Assembly (NCBI RefSeq): GCF_000321225.1
Contig: NW_004450324.1
Span: 1,518,135 to 1,582,134 of the forward strand
Length of the DNA stretch: 64,000 bases
Direction: 5' to 3'
From: Odobenus rosmarus divergens
Lineage: Eukaryota > Chordata > Mammalia > Carnivora > Odobenidae
The position numbers and the translations under genes were made by a program. The notes beneath the pieces are model-generated. The model was not told the origin of the DNA and ran no database searches. It was given only the letters and a program-made list of their open reading frames with translations. Every line of letters begins with the position of its first letter. Position 1 is the first letter of the stretch. Shown piece by piece: positions 36,755-48,425 of this stretch.

Positions 36755-36970
36755 AAAAATTGCTTTCAACATTGTTCTTATGAAAAATTTTCAAACGTGC
36801 GGCAAAGTTAGAAAAATGTACAGTGAATACTCATATATCCATTACCTATAGTCTACCATTAATGTTTTACATACTTGCTTTATCATGTGTCCATCTACCC
36901 ACCACCTCTATCCATCCATCAGTCCACTTTAGTGCTCTTTCCATGCATTTCAGAGTAAACTTCAGTGCAG

Positions 36971-38949
36971 TATAGTACTTAATTATGTTTGGTTTACACT
37001 ATTGTTCAAAGACTTTGTATTCCTTGAGCACACACAAAGGAAAGCCTAGAAAACTTGCCAAGAGAATTTCATTAGATGTAATGAGAAAGCACATCCAGGG
37101 ATTTAAAATTTGCCTTGGAGTAAAGTATGCATCATTAGCATCTGAAATGGCAAATAAAGAACCAGGAAGAATAATCTCCTTCTCTCTCCTCTCCTTTTAT
37201 GCCTAATTCAGATTTCAGTATCCGACAGGGCAAATCTTTAGAAGGGCTAACGCTTGTGTCTTGTTTGTTGATCTGCACGCTTAGATGCTTGGAAAATAGT
37301 GAATGGTGGAGTGGCTCACTGGTGGGCAGAGCGCAGCAGTATGGTTTCTGCCAGCCGCCAGGTGGGGTGCTTGACTCCCAGCTGCCCTCCGGACCCAGGA
37401 TCCTGCTTTTCCTGCCTCTTCCACCTCGGGTTCCCAGGGCAGGAGATTGGGGCCCTCTTGTTTCTGCTCTGGATAGATTTCCTGCCCGCTTCCCTGGCCT
37501 TCCTCTCTGAGTGACAGGTTCTTTCTTTTGTTTCGGTGATGGTGGTGAAATGTTGAGGGGCCAGTGCGGGACCACCTTGGCAGACCCAGAAGACACCTCC
37601 TGTTTGCATGTCTTCAGCACCCACTTTTAAAGTTGCCTTGAACTGTATGCCCCAAGGTGCATGGCCAGGTGTGGTGACCTTGCTTTGTGTAAGTTCCTGT
37701 CACAGCACCTTGTGTATTTCGGCAGTGCTTGCTGATCGACACGTGGGTCGTCCCCGTCAGAAGTCCCAGAGCTCCTCCAGTTGTTCTACTGCGCAAGCAC
37801 GCGGTGCCTTTCACAAGCATTTCAGGAACACACATTGGTTCTCCAAATCTTATAACCTTTTCTTTGTTTTCAAGCGGCTGCAGGCCTCGAAGAGAGAGGA
37901 GACTCTGTGTTTCTCCCCACTCTTTCCATGGTTCATGTTCCAGAGTGTTCAGTTTCGGCATCACGTCAACACCATCCAACACGATAAGAAGCCTCCACTC
38001 TGACATTGGTGACCGCTCTGAAGGGTCCTTTCTCATAAACTCAGCCTCGGCTAGAATGCCTTCCTAGGAGCTGAGGTCTGTGGAGCCCTGGTTTTACGCA
38101 ACTGGGTGCCCGAAGACAGACTGATTCCCTTTCCCTTCTTTTGTCTCCATTTCTTCCTTTTTGTTGTTTTCCTGAGGGCAGCCAATCCTTCGGTTTCTGG
38201 GTAATTCGGGTTCCTGGATTTTTCCCTCAGGCGGTTTCAGTTCTCTGGGTTGGCCACGACCTTGATCCTTGGAAAGGACATCCGGCGTCTTCCCCACCTC
38301 TCTTCTCTCTCTCCCCTCTTTCAGGTGGAACCCCCTCTGACTCAAAATCTCTTAGTAAGGGAGACTTTGACCTTCTCTTCCTGCACCCTCTGGGACATCT
38401 GTCAATGTCTAAAGTTTGAGAAACCCTGCCCTATATATAAAGATGATTTTTGTTTTGTTTTGTTTTGTTTTTTGGTAAATCTTCCCATCCATGGCATTAG
38501 ATAACCTCCATGCCCTTATTATACTGTTCCCCATCAGAAAGTTCATCTGCTCATCTAACCTAAGTCCCTTCTGCTTCAGTTAGTTGCTCTGAAAGTGGAG
38601 ATGAAAGTGTGTGCTCATTCACCATCTTCTGCATATGGTCGTATTCTCTCAGCCTAATCTCAGTTAGCTGTTACAATTGTCTTACAGCCCTGATTCTTTT
38701 TAATCTCCAGATGTTTTCCAAAATTTTTATGTATTCTGTCTGTTAAATTGTAGTAAACCAATCTAGAGAGAGCATTCTAGCAGTTTGGACACTACTGCAT
38801 ATAATGGAAGTGGTTATCTTTGGGGTGGAATTTTGGGGCGGGGGGAGAGCATCATGACTTACTGTGTAAATGACCAGCAGGAGAACCAAGAAAACAGTCA
38901 GTTACTTTCCCTGCTTATCAGAGGGAGTCATGTGAAGGAAGACTTTTCC
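36971..38949. other. No recognised feature; several overlapping long open frames
   Basis: Open frames of 161, 140, 131, 112 and 103 codons overlap on both strands at 37135-38067. Overlap in opposing frames, lack of known motifs and lack of splice context argue for chance in a stop-poor, GC-richer segment. Confidence 0.5.
38449..38473. repeat. (TTTTG)n tract
   Basis: Four to five copies of TTTTG. Confidence 0.8.
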
Positions 38950-39120
38950 ACGTCAGAAGACACCTGGATACAAATCTTTACTCTGCCACTTATGAAAAGT
39001 TTGACCTTGGGTCTTTGTTTCTTCAGGCATAAAATGGGGATGAAATACTTCATAGGGTTGTTCGGAGTAAAAGGGAACAGGACTATGTCTGTTCCAACGA
39101 TCATTAGCACTTGTGAGGAA
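38950..39120 (+). mobile_element. MIR SINE
   Basis: CTCTGCCACTTATGAAAAGT, TTCAGGCATAAAATGGGGAT and TTCATAGGGTTGTTCGG follow MIR in order. Confidence 0.85.
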
Positions 39121-39218
39121 ATAGAGGAACTCGGTGATTTAATTTGCAGTCGCCATGATTTGCGTTGGAGAAGATAGTCAAAACTTTGGGAGGTCTACAG
39201 AGGTAGTTTGAAGTTGAT

Positions 39219-39403
39219 GATGGTTTTCAAACCTCATTGTGCAGAAGAATTCCCAGGGAGCCTGTTAAAGCATGTGGGCCCTCAAGCTACAACCCAGAGA
39301 TTGTATTTGGGAAGTTTGACCAAATCCCGGCATTTTTCTTTTTCACAGTAACTCAGATGGTTCTGATACAGGCGCTCCGTAGGTAACACTTGCAGAAATC
39401 CTG
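39219..39403 (+). mobile_element. MER5/MER20-type hAT element, hit by the L1
   Basis: GATGGTTTTCAAACCTCATT, GCAGAAGAATTCCCAGGGAG, CCTGTTAAAGCATGTGGGCC and CAGATGGTTCTGATACAGGC follow a Charlie-type non-autonomous element. The L1 at 39404-40433 entered at its right end, and the duplicated target continues at 40434. Confidence 0.75.
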
Positions 39404-39516
39404 ACCTTAGGGGAAAAGCTCTCAGCTTTTCCCTATTGAGAATGATATTTGCTGTGGGCTTTTCATATATGGTTTTTATGATATTGAGGTATGTTCCCTC
39501 TATCCCTACGCTGTGA
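39404..39516 (-). pseudogene. L1 ORF2 fragment (reverse-transcriptase region), inverted
   Basis: Read on the minus strand it encodes [20 protein letters not shown] followed by [16 protein letters not shown]. These motifs occur in the reverse-transcriptase domain of L1 ORF2. The reading frame runs off into host sequence at the target-site duplication. It is a fragment without function. Confidence 0.92.
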
Positions 39517-39975
39517 AGAGGTTTAACAGACACATGAAAAAATGCTCAACATCGCTCAGCATCAGGGAAATACAAATCAAAACCACAATGAGATACCACC
39601 TCACACCAGTCAGAATGGCTAAAATTAACAAGTCAGGAAACGACAGATATTGGCGAGGTTGTGGAGAAAGGGGAACACTCTTACACTGTTGGTGGGAATG
39701 TAAGCTGGGGCAACCACTCTGGAAAACAGTATGGAAGTTCCTCAAAAAGTTGAAAATAGAGCTACCCTACGACCCAGCAATTGTACTACTGGGTATTTTT
39801 CCCCAAAGATACAAATGTAGTGATCCAAAGGGGCACCTGCACCCCAATGTTTATAGCAGCAATTTCCACAATAGCCAAACTATGGAAAGAGCCCAGATGT
39901 CCCCTGACAGATGAATGGATAAAGAAGATGTGGTATATATATATACAATGGAGTATTACTCAACCACCAAAATGA
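39517..39975 (+). pseudogene. L1 ORF2 C-terminal fragment, frameshifted
   Basis: The first frame reads [20 protein letters not shown] and later [20 protein letters not shown] and [16 protein letters not shown], the conserved C-terminal part of L1 ORF2. Near 39805-39830 a frameshift moves the matching frame. The second frame then reads [13 protein letters not shown] and [13 protein letters not shown]. The ORF2 remnant therefore cannot give an intact protein. Confidence 0.93.
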
Positions 39976-40970
39976 AATGAAATGAAAATCATTTCAAAAT
40001 CATTTCAAAATGGTAAAATGAAATCTTACCATTTGCAATGATGTGGATGGAACTAGAGGGTATTAATGCTAAGCAAAATAATCAGAGAAAAACAAGTATC
40101 ATATGATCTCTCTGATATGTGGAATTTAAGAAACAAAACAGGATCACAGGGGAAGAGAAGAAAAAATAAGACGAAATCAGAGAGAACAAACCATGATAAA
40201 CTCTTAATCACAGGAAACAAACTGAGAGTTGCTGGAGGGGAGAGGGTAGGGTGATGGGGTAACTGGATGATGGACATTGGGGAGGGCACTTGATGTAATG
40301 AGCAGTGGTTTTAAGTATGACTGATGAATCATTGACCTCTACCTCTGAAACCCATAATATATTATATGTTAAGTAATTGAATGTAAATTTAAGAAAATTA
40401 AAAATTAAAAAACAAACAAACCCCAAAACCAAAAACACTTGCAGAAATCCTGGCTGTGTGGCTACTGGGTGAGCATGAAGAAGGGACCTCATTCTCCTCA
40501 GGATGCCTCCTCTCCAGTTGTTTTCTGTTTCTTTGGGGCCGTTGACAGAGAATAATCTGTTAGAGCTGTTTGAAGCAGGACAAAACTGTTCTTTGTTCTT
40601 GCTTTAATGGCAACTAGAGATATCTTTTTATTGGATGGTCTCCTTGAACATTATTTTGATTCAGAGTCCTAAGTCTTTTGGGAACCAATTCAGGAACCCA
40701 GGCTGGGAAAATCTCCTTGTTCATTGGCTGATGGAATTGTGATTTGGGGTAGGAAAGGAGTGGGTTGGAGGGAGGTGGTGTTTATTCTCAGTGGGGGTTT
40801 TAGGAGGCTTTGGGGAAAAAGAAGTGAAATGTGGATGGGATTTCTCCTAGCTTCAAATTGCATTCCTTTAGGAATGGGATAAAAACGACCAGATTCCATC
40901 CACTTGCAAATTATTTGTGTCTGGTTTCTCTCTTCTTTCATTGATTTGGGCCTGGTGATCTAGAATATTG

Positions 40971-41000
40971 ACTCTTTAAAATACTAGTATTTTAAAGAGT
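40971..41000. repeat. Perfect 30-bp palindrome
   Basis: The left half actctttaaaatact is followed at once by its exact reverse complement, centred on ACTAGT. It stops exactly at the 30-bp limits: the next bases (G at 40970, T at 41001) do not pair. It is not part of a repeat I recognise. Confidence 0.97.
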
Positions 41001-41549
41001 TTCTTTTTGCAACTCTTTCAAAGGTTGGAGGGTGGGAGGCTGCTGAGTTGACCTGTGATGACCAGAGCTTGCTAACTCCTGAAGTGAATGTTTGTCATTT
41101 CTTGACTTAAGGACAAAATAAACGTCCCAGGTTTGCCCAGAAATACATTTCAGTGCCTCTCCTGTGCTGCGGTGCTGGGTCTGCTTGTGGTCTTAGAGAA
41201 ATCTCTTTCTGCGGGGTATATTTTACCCACACTTTTCCATGAGGCACAGCATCTCACGGCTAGCTTAAGCTTTGGCCTCTGTGGTGTGGGCTGCGAATCC
41301 AAAATATTTAAAAAGAAAATCTTGGAAGGAATTTCCGTGATTTACTTAATAAATGAAAGTGTGAGGTAGAAATTAAAAGTCAAGTGGGGAGTGTCGAAAA
41401 ATGTAAACCATGTGAGATGTGCCTTTAAAAAATTTTAACTCCTTGTTCGTATTCGCCCCCCCTCCCCAACTCCTCCTGTCATCCTGTCAGATGAATTTAT
41501 TGAGTTGGAGACTGTGACTGTGAATCTTACATCAAAAGCGTACAGTGCA

Positions 41550-41748
41550 GGGGCGCCCGGGTGGCTCGGTTGTTAAGCATCTGCCTTCGGCTCAGGTCAT
41601 GATCCCAAGGTCCTGGGATGGAGCCCCGCATCGGGCTCCCTGCTCCGCGGGAAGCCTGCTTCTCCCTCTCCCACTCCCCCTGCTTGTGTTCCCTCTCTCG
41701 CTGTGTCTCTCTCTGCCAAATAAATAAATAAAATCTTAAAAAAAAAAA
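41550..41748 (+). mobile_element. CAN-SINE, youngest-looking copy
   Basis: Head GGGGCGCCCGGGTGGCTCGG, the full body with CGGGCTCCCTGCTCCGCGGG, a TC-rich middle, (AAAT)n and a run of 15 or so A. The 16-bp duplication aaaagcgtacagtgca (41534-41549) recurs at 41749-41764 with one mismatch. Confidence 0.97.
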
Positions 41749-42034
41749 AAAAGCGTATAGTGCAAAGAGTCAGGTTGTTCTGGGCTGGTATCAGTCCCAC
41801 ATAGAAGATGTTTGTTAACACCTCTTGGTCTCCCTGAGCTACAGAAGATGGTTGTTCTGTCTGATGACGTTAGGTTCCTGAGCACACAGCAAGTAGACAT
41901 TTCTGTGGATTTCAGCATCATAAAACCAAGTAGAGAAAATATGATTATTTATAAACTGATACAGAAATACAAGGTTAATGTTTACTGGTTAAATGGTAGT
42001 AGAAGATGAGAAAGAATTTGCTTAACTGGATGGA

Positions 42035-42218
42035 TTTTTTTTTTAAAGATTTTATTTACTTGAGAGAGAGCGAGAGAGCACGAGGAGGGGGGAGGGTCAG
42101 AGGGAGAAGCAGATTCCCCGCTGAGCCAAGAGCCTACCATGGTCCCCATCCAGGGACTCCATTATCATGACCTGAGGCAAAGGCAGATGCTTAACCGACT
42201 GAGCCACCCAGGTGCCCC
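42035..42218 (-). mobile_element. CAN-SINE, reverse orientation
   Basis: T-run plus AAAGATTTTATTTACTTGAG at the left, GAGCCACCCAGGTGCCCC at the right. The flanks aaagaattt and aagaatgttc are only loosely alike, so the duplication is uncertain. Confidence 0.92.
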
Positions 42219-44147
42219 AAGAATGTTCTTTTTTTTTTTAAATTCTAATTTTAACTTGTGGTATCCTTTAAATACATTTGTTTCAGAGTTGAGGGTAAGA
42301 TGGTAGTTGGGGATGCTATGTCCTGTAGATTTCAAGTGTGCTGAGCTCTGATACTAGTAGCATAACATTTAATATTTCCACAGATTGCTTTTTTTTCTGT
42401 TTAACCAGTCATAGCCTTTCCCACTTCTTAAATATTTTGACATAGTTTTTGGTACATAGATTAAAAAAGCTCAGGAAAATGTTACTTTAAAGATTGAGAG
42501 CGAAACTAAGGTGAATGGAAAACAGAACGTTATTTCACTGGCCCTGTTCAGTCATTTTGTTTCTTGTTGGAGAATATGAGGAATTGTAATGCAGGTCAGA
42601 TACTATCGTGAAACATAATATGACACCCAGATACTCTCGTAGCCCAAGCATTTCTAAGACCCTGCTGACAGCTTAATTATTTCAAGCAGTATTGGATATG
42701 GCTGAATACCAGTTGTCCAAAGAATCTGGAAGTCCTTTTGGAGTTTTTGTTCAATGTAAGTCCTGGCAGAAGATGTGAGAGTCTGCATTGACATAAAAAA
42801 TACAGGGAATCATCATGGAATTCCTTAAAGCGGTGCCTTTTCACCAGTGACTTTGAAATATGGTAGAGTTTGCAAAGCTGAACAGCTTCCTTAGTGTTCC
42901 AGGTTAAGGGGACCCATGATGGGATCTTACCTGTAGATAGCCATCTCTTGTTCTCCTGCAGACATTCTCCTGAACTGGTTGGACTCACAAGTTAAGGACA
43001 GTGAGTAAAATACATGGAAAAGGTGACATTCTGGTGTCCAAGGCATTTGCGAATCTTCACAGAGAGGCTGGGACTGGCTTCCTTTTAAAGCTGAGAACGA
43101 ACTTCAGTGGTGTCAGCCTTGTGTCTGCTGCATGGCATAACCCTTGAAGTGTCAGGGTCTCAGGGATGCACAAAATACTTTTGGAAGCTAAGCCCCTCAC
43201 GCTCCCCTTGTCCCTCTGCTACTTTTAGCATCACCTAAAATACAGCGCCCCTTCGAAGAATCGGAATGCAGCTGGGAAAGTGGCAACTGGGTAGCGTAGC
43301 ATATGACACTTTGTAGCCATGCCTCGAGGGGTTCGGAAGCCTTAAAGGAAAGGCACCTTTAGAATACAGGATGAATCTCTCTATGACATTTATTTGTGTT
43401 ATATATTTATAGAGTTCTAAATTACCCACACATGTTTACATACAGGGAGCTATTTCATTGTGGAACTATACTTAAAGTGTTCAGAGTTGTCTCTTGCAGT
43501 GTCTCATCTGTGGACTCTTACCTGATGAAGGCTAAGACTTTGGCCAAATCACAGTGCAGAGAAGGTGATGGTCCTCGAAGTCCGTATTCCGTTTGATCAC
43601 TAAAAAAAATCAGTGCACACTCTCTGGTGCAGGTGCAGCCAATTTCCTGTTGTGCTTTGTGAGTTCTCCTAGTATCCTAGGTAAATAATCCCGAATGAAA
43701 TTGATGTATTTCCTTTTACTCACTGGGGTTTGGCAAATTGACAGACAAATGATTTTATAAGCAATTTAATGAGTTCCTGAATACAGCAACTTTTTAATTA
43801 GAGACTTGAAGCTTCTGCATTTGGCATTGTTTTAGCTTTTATTTGCAACGAAGATGGGTTATCCCTTTGACATTCTTTTACAAAACCCTGAGAAAGGAGG
43901 ATTCAAGTGTCTAATCCTAAGGTTAAAGGCAAGAGTTTATGGTTCAATAACATGTTGGGGTATTGTGTTGCAACCAGTGTAATTATAAACATATTTTAGA
44001 AACATGAAAAATGTTTACAATCTAATTCACCATGCAAACAGCAGAACATGGAGCCATAATTACCATGACTATATTATGTGAGTGTATATGCGTGTGGGTA
44101 TGAATAAGGATTAGAATGTTATACACAATCCTGAAAATAGTTGTGTT
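42219..44147. other. No recognised feature
   Basis: It includes a 103-codon minus frame at 42677-42988 without recognisable motifs. Nothing else could be assigned. Confidence 0.45.
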
Positions 44148-44163
44148 TGGGTAATGGGTTTTA

Positions 44164-44358
44164 TTTATTTATTTATTTATTTAAAGATTTTATTTATTTA
44201 TTTGAGAGAGAGAGAATGAGAGACAGAGAACATGATGACCCTCCTCTGACAGAGGAGGGTCAGAGGAGGGAGCCCGATGTGGGACTCGATCCCGGGACTC
44301 CAGGATCATGACCTGAGCCGAAGGCAGTCGCTTAACCAACTGAGCCACCCAGGCGCCC
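44164..44358 (-). mobile_element. CAN-SINE, reverse, carrying a 25-bp palindrome
   Basis: Reversed copy from an (ATTT)n tail to GAGCCACCCAGGCGCCC. The duplication tgggtaatgggtttta is perfect (44148-44163 and 44359-44374), so the insertion is fairly recent. Positions 44237-44261 form a near-perfect palindrome (12-bp arms, 1-base centre) not found in the other copies here. Confidence 0.95.
44237..44261. repeat. 25-bp palindrome within a CAN-SINE
   Basis: The arm gaccctcctctg, one central A, then its exact reverse complement. It sits in the reversed body of the SINE at 44164-44358. Confidence 0.95.
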
Positions 44359-44929
44359 TGGGTAATGGGTTTTAAAAATATTTATTCAGAACACTCTTTG
44401 TCATTGCTGCTTACCATGGCTTTATTTTAAGGAAGGGAGGAAAAAAGCTTTCATTGGACTGGATAATTATTTCTTCTGAGCCTCCAAAAGAAAAAGAGTG
44501 GGATGAACAAAAAAGAATGCCTCCAAATACCAAATATTTATATTTCGGTTTTTGGTTTTAAAACATGTTTCTTCATGAGGCAGTACACACAAATATTCAT
44601 TTGTAGGAAATGACTGAACAATTCTTTCTTCCCCGAGAACATCTCTTGAACGTGCGGAAGCATACCCCTGCTCTTACTTGCCTCTCCAGTAAGTAAGCAC
44701 GAGCCTAGTTTCCACGTTCCCGGCCCCTGCATCCTCACCCTTCCTGTTCTTGACTTAGGAGGTTGGTTGAACAAATGTATGGTAGCTCAAGCTTTTTGGA
44801 AAGGGTGAAGGTGAAGAGAGAATCAAGCCTCTTTGTTATAAAATGCAGTGATGATTATAGTGGAGGCGATCATGCATTTAGTTTTATTACCCAAATGCCC
44901 CCACGCCACCCCTAGTTAACATCCAGTCA

Positions 44930-45660
44930 TTTAGCAAATCCCACGGCTCTACCTCCAAATATATCCCGAATCCAGCCACTTTTCTCCCTCCCTCTTCAGT
45001 CACCCTAGCTTTGGCCATCATGAATTTGCGCCTGCCCATCTCTGGCACCTCCCTAACCAGTCACGCTGCATCTGCTCTTGCTCCACATTTTAACCTTGTG
45101 CCCACAGTGCAGCTGGCGTGAGCAGCATACAATGTGAGTCAATAGCTCTCGTCAGAATTCTCCAAAGCACTTATTTTGGCTGACAGGGCTCTCTCTGTGT
45201 GTTCATTCCTCTGCCTACCTGTCCGACCATCTCTTTTTCCACCTACCCTCTGTATCAACAAGCTCCAGCCACGCTACCCTTGTCTCTGTCCCTCAAGCTC
45301 TCTAAACTCATTTCTGCCTCAGGCCCTTTGCATGTGCTGCCTCTCTTCTTGGGATGTTCCTCCCTACAGATCTTTGTGGCTCCTTCAATTCAGCCCAGAA
45401 GTCACCACCTCAGAGAGGCCTGCCTCCCTGACCATCATAGCTAAAGTGATCTTCCCACAACTTGATGTATCTGTCTTGTCATAGCACTTACCACAAAATC
45501 AAATTCTCATTCATGATTTTTAAAGAAATCTATGCCTGTCATCCCAATTAAAATGTAAACTCTTGGAGGGCACACACTTTTTCCTCTCTGCCTCCTTCCC
45601 AGCACCTTAAATACTGCCTGACATTCTTAGAAGCTCAGTAAAGTCTTTGAATAAATAAAC
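44930..45660 (+). mobile_element. LINE L2, 3' half
   Basis: Phrases such as GCCTCAGGCCCTTTGCATGT, GATGTTCCTCCCTACAGATC, CAGAGAGGCCTGCCTCCCTG and the end TAAACTCTTGGAGGGCACAC...CAGTAAAGTCTTTGAATAA follow L2 in order. The frames found here (for example the 102-codon frame at 45176) are repeat-derived. Confidence 0.88.
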
Positions 45661-47112
45661 AAGCACGTAACCTTTGTCATATGATTGTATGAACTGTAAA
45701 TTGAAGTTTGTTTTCAACTTTGAGATGCTCTTATTCTGTGTGTGTTGAAGGCATTACTACAGTGATTGTACATGATAGATCACGTGCTTTCGGTTGGTCC
45801 TTCCCAATCCATCCTCATTACTGGTGGTGAAGTTGTTACACCTATCTGTCCATTTTGGTCTCCCAACTGGGACTGGATTGGCTGAAGTAACAAAGCAGAG
45901 CTAATTGACACACGAGAAGGTTGACTCTGAAACCGGGGCATTTTCAGGATTTGGGTCCACACAGTATAGCTGGTACACCAGCAGCTTGGAGCCTGGACCT
46001 GAGGGCCTGGCCAACAGGTTTTCATTAAATTATGTGTAGGAGGGGTCTTCTTGGCAATGAACAGAGCACATTGAGAGTGGAGGTGACTGCCTTCTGAGAG
46101 CTTGGAGTTCAAGGTAGAAGCCCTGGTTAACCAGAAACTGACAGCAAATACATAAAACTGAACACTTCTACCATTTGATGAGTAAATGAAACAGAAAGGA
46201 GATCGAGGATCTCTCTCTTAAAAGATCGGTTTAACAAGTACTTACCAATCAAATCAGCCTAGCTATTAAAACAAGAGGTGTTGAATGAGTGACTCCACGT
46301 CATATTGCTCCTCAACGCAGCCCTTCATAGAACACACGTCTGCTGCCAGTTAGAGATGAGGTCACAGAGCTGGGGACCTAGGCCTCATGCCACAAGGAGG
46401 GAGTTTCAGGTAATGAAATTACTATTTGTAATAATTCTTTTTCTTGAAATGCCATACGAGGTAACCTGTGTATGTTGAATTTAGACATCGTATTGCTGTT
46501 ATAAAGTTTAATTGTTTAATGTGTGTTGAATAAAAGAATTTACGGTGGTCTGGCTGTTCACTTTTGTTTACTGTGTATTCTTCGTTACCCATAATATTTG
46601 AGGAATCCTGTTTTCTGGATTAATGGAATAAATTTCCAGGTAACTGGAGCCCAAGTTAATTTAAGCCACAGTTACTGGAGATAATTTTGAAGTTAAATTA
46701 CACTTCGTCTCCTAAGGCAGGAAAGTAGAGTTGGCCTCATCTTTCATTTGTAGCCAGTTTCTGAAAAGGTACGGAAAAATCAAGTAATAAACGTTAAGGG
46801 GAAGAGTGTTGAATCTTCATTTTGAAGAGCTAAATACACATAAAATCACCAAATGTGGTTCCCTGTAGAGGGATTTGCTCCCTCTGGACTCCTGCGGACC
46901 GGGTGACGCCTTCCCCTAGCTGTTCGTTGCCTCTTCTCCCGGACTCCCCAGGTATCTGCTTCCCCATGACCCCATGGCTCATGCTGCCCTCCCCAGTCCA
47001 CTGTTGGGGTTGAGGAGGGGTGGGTCAGGAGGTTTCTGAACACTCTACTCCTTTGTTAGGAGGCGGGCACCTGGAACCTCTGTGGGTGATTTGGGTTAGC
47101 TACCTCCCCTGT
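45661..47112. other. No recognised feature
   Basis: Intron sequence with no assigned repeat. Confidence 0.45.
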
Positions 47113-47250
47113 GCTCTAGCAATTCAAAGTTTGGTCCATAGACCAGCTGTATTGTATCACCTGGGAGCCCCCAACCCAGACCCACCGAGTCAGCATCTGC
47201 ATATTCCTGGGATACCCAGGCGACCCCTTGCATTATCTGCACATTTTCCA
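47113..47250 (+). mobile_element. MER5A-like DNA transposon fragment
   Basis: CAATTCAAAGTTTGGTCCAT, AGACCAGCTGTATTG, ATCACCTGGGAGCC and CCCAGACCCACCGAGTCAGC follow MER5A in order. The right half is degenerate. Confidence 0.78.
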
Positions 47251-48062
47251 ATTCCCCCATAGTCCTCTAACATTTTGGCCCCTAGCCTCAAGACCACGGG
47301 AGGGAGAGTTCTCCTGACACCCTGCCAGGCTCCCTGGATGGCACCCGGAGATGTTGCAGGTGCTTCCGTGCGGGGGACCTCGGGGTGGGGCTGGTGGAAG
47401 CGGGGGTTGACAGCATGCTGCTACTTCCAGCAGGCCCCTAGTGGTGCGAAGTGCCCTTTGTGGGGCGCTTCTTCGCCGCCTTTCTCACTCCACTGCGCCC
47501 TGGACCCGCTCAGATTGCTGAGGCACTGCTTTCCACCACACCGGACATTTGCAGTCCTGTAATTAGCACTCCCTTGTACCTCTTCTTTTCTGCTAGAGTT
47601 TCAGACTGTGGCATCATCCCTCTGCCCCTGGATGAAGAGTGTGTCAAGAGAGAGGGGCAGGAAGACCTCTGTCCTTTAGGGTTGTCCCTTACCTCCTGTT
47701 GTGTGATGTTACTTGGGGAAGAACCTCAGGTTGCCAGGGGAGGCCAGCTAGGCCGGAGTGGGATCATGAGTAAAATCAAATCAGATGGAGAGGTAGGGAG
47801 GGGTGGGTGGCATTAACGTGAGTGGACTTTTTTTCCCCTCTGTCCTTGAGCTAGGAGAATTGCTTTAGTTACTTGCTGCTTCATGGATGTGGTAGCCAAG
47901 GATAATTACCAGAGAAGTGGATCTTGAAGATGAATCATTTCCCTGCATAATTTTCTGTACACCCAATCGTTGTTGTATAAAAATTAGTTGTCATTGCTGG
48001 CTACCAGGAGTAGGGTTGGGAGAAGTGGACTTAATTTCACAGGAAACTGAGAAGTGGAACTC

Positions 48063-48099
48063 GGGCGGGTGGGGGCAGAGGTGATCCCGGGGGAGGGGG
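48063..48099 (+). other. G-quadruplex-type motif
   Basis: Runs GGG, GGG, GGGGG, then after a longer loop GGGGG and GGGGG. Confidence 0.6.
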
Positions 48100-48199
48100 A
48101 TAAACAAGCTTTTTGTTTGTTTGTTTCTTTTAGAAACTTATAGTAGACCTTGTTGGGGTTTCTATCCAGGTGCCTGGGATAATCATACCATTGATAATA

Positions 48200-48425
48200 C
48201 AGTCAAAACATAATTAAGCACTTACGTGCCAGGCATGTTCATTTATATTGCTATATTTGTATTATCTCATGTAATATTTACAGCCATCCGTGAGGTAGCT
48301 TTGATTGTCACTCCCTTTTTTATAGTTAAGGAAACTGAGGCATAGATGTACAGAGCAACCTTGCCCAAGGTCACATTGCTGGTAGGGCTGCCTGGCCCTA
48401 GACCCCGCTCATAACTACCAAACGA
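48200..48425 (-). mobile_element. MIR SINE, antisense, near full length
   Basis: AAGCACTTACGTGCCAGGCA, TAAGGAAACTGAGGCATAGA, TTGCCCAAGGTCACATTGCT and GACCCCGCTCATAACTACC follow reversed MIR. Confidence 0.93.

Larger units (their letters stand above)
39404..40433 (+). mobile_element. Carnivore LINE-1, 5'-truncated and 5'-inverted insertion
   Basis: A perfect 19-bp target-site duplication, aacacttgcagaaatcctg, lies at 39385-39403 and 40434-40452 and bounds the element exactly. Positions 39404 to about 39516 are L1 ORF2 sequence in reverse. From about 39517 the element reads forward: the end of ORF2, the 3' UTR and an A-rich end. Roughly the middle third of ORF2 is missing between the two parts. 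This is the structure expected of twin-primed reverse transcription. The copy has several frameshifts and is not active. It landed at the end of a MER5-like element. Confidence 0.95.

Noticed and set aside
39513..39914. 133-codon frame as a gene
   Set aside because: It is L1 ORF2 C-terminal sequence with frameshifts and truncation.
42677..42988. 103-codon minus frame
   Set aside because: No motif, and opposite to STK39 without any promoter or splice evidence.
45176..45484. 102-codon frame rich in Ser and Leu
   Set aside because: It lies inside an L2 relic.
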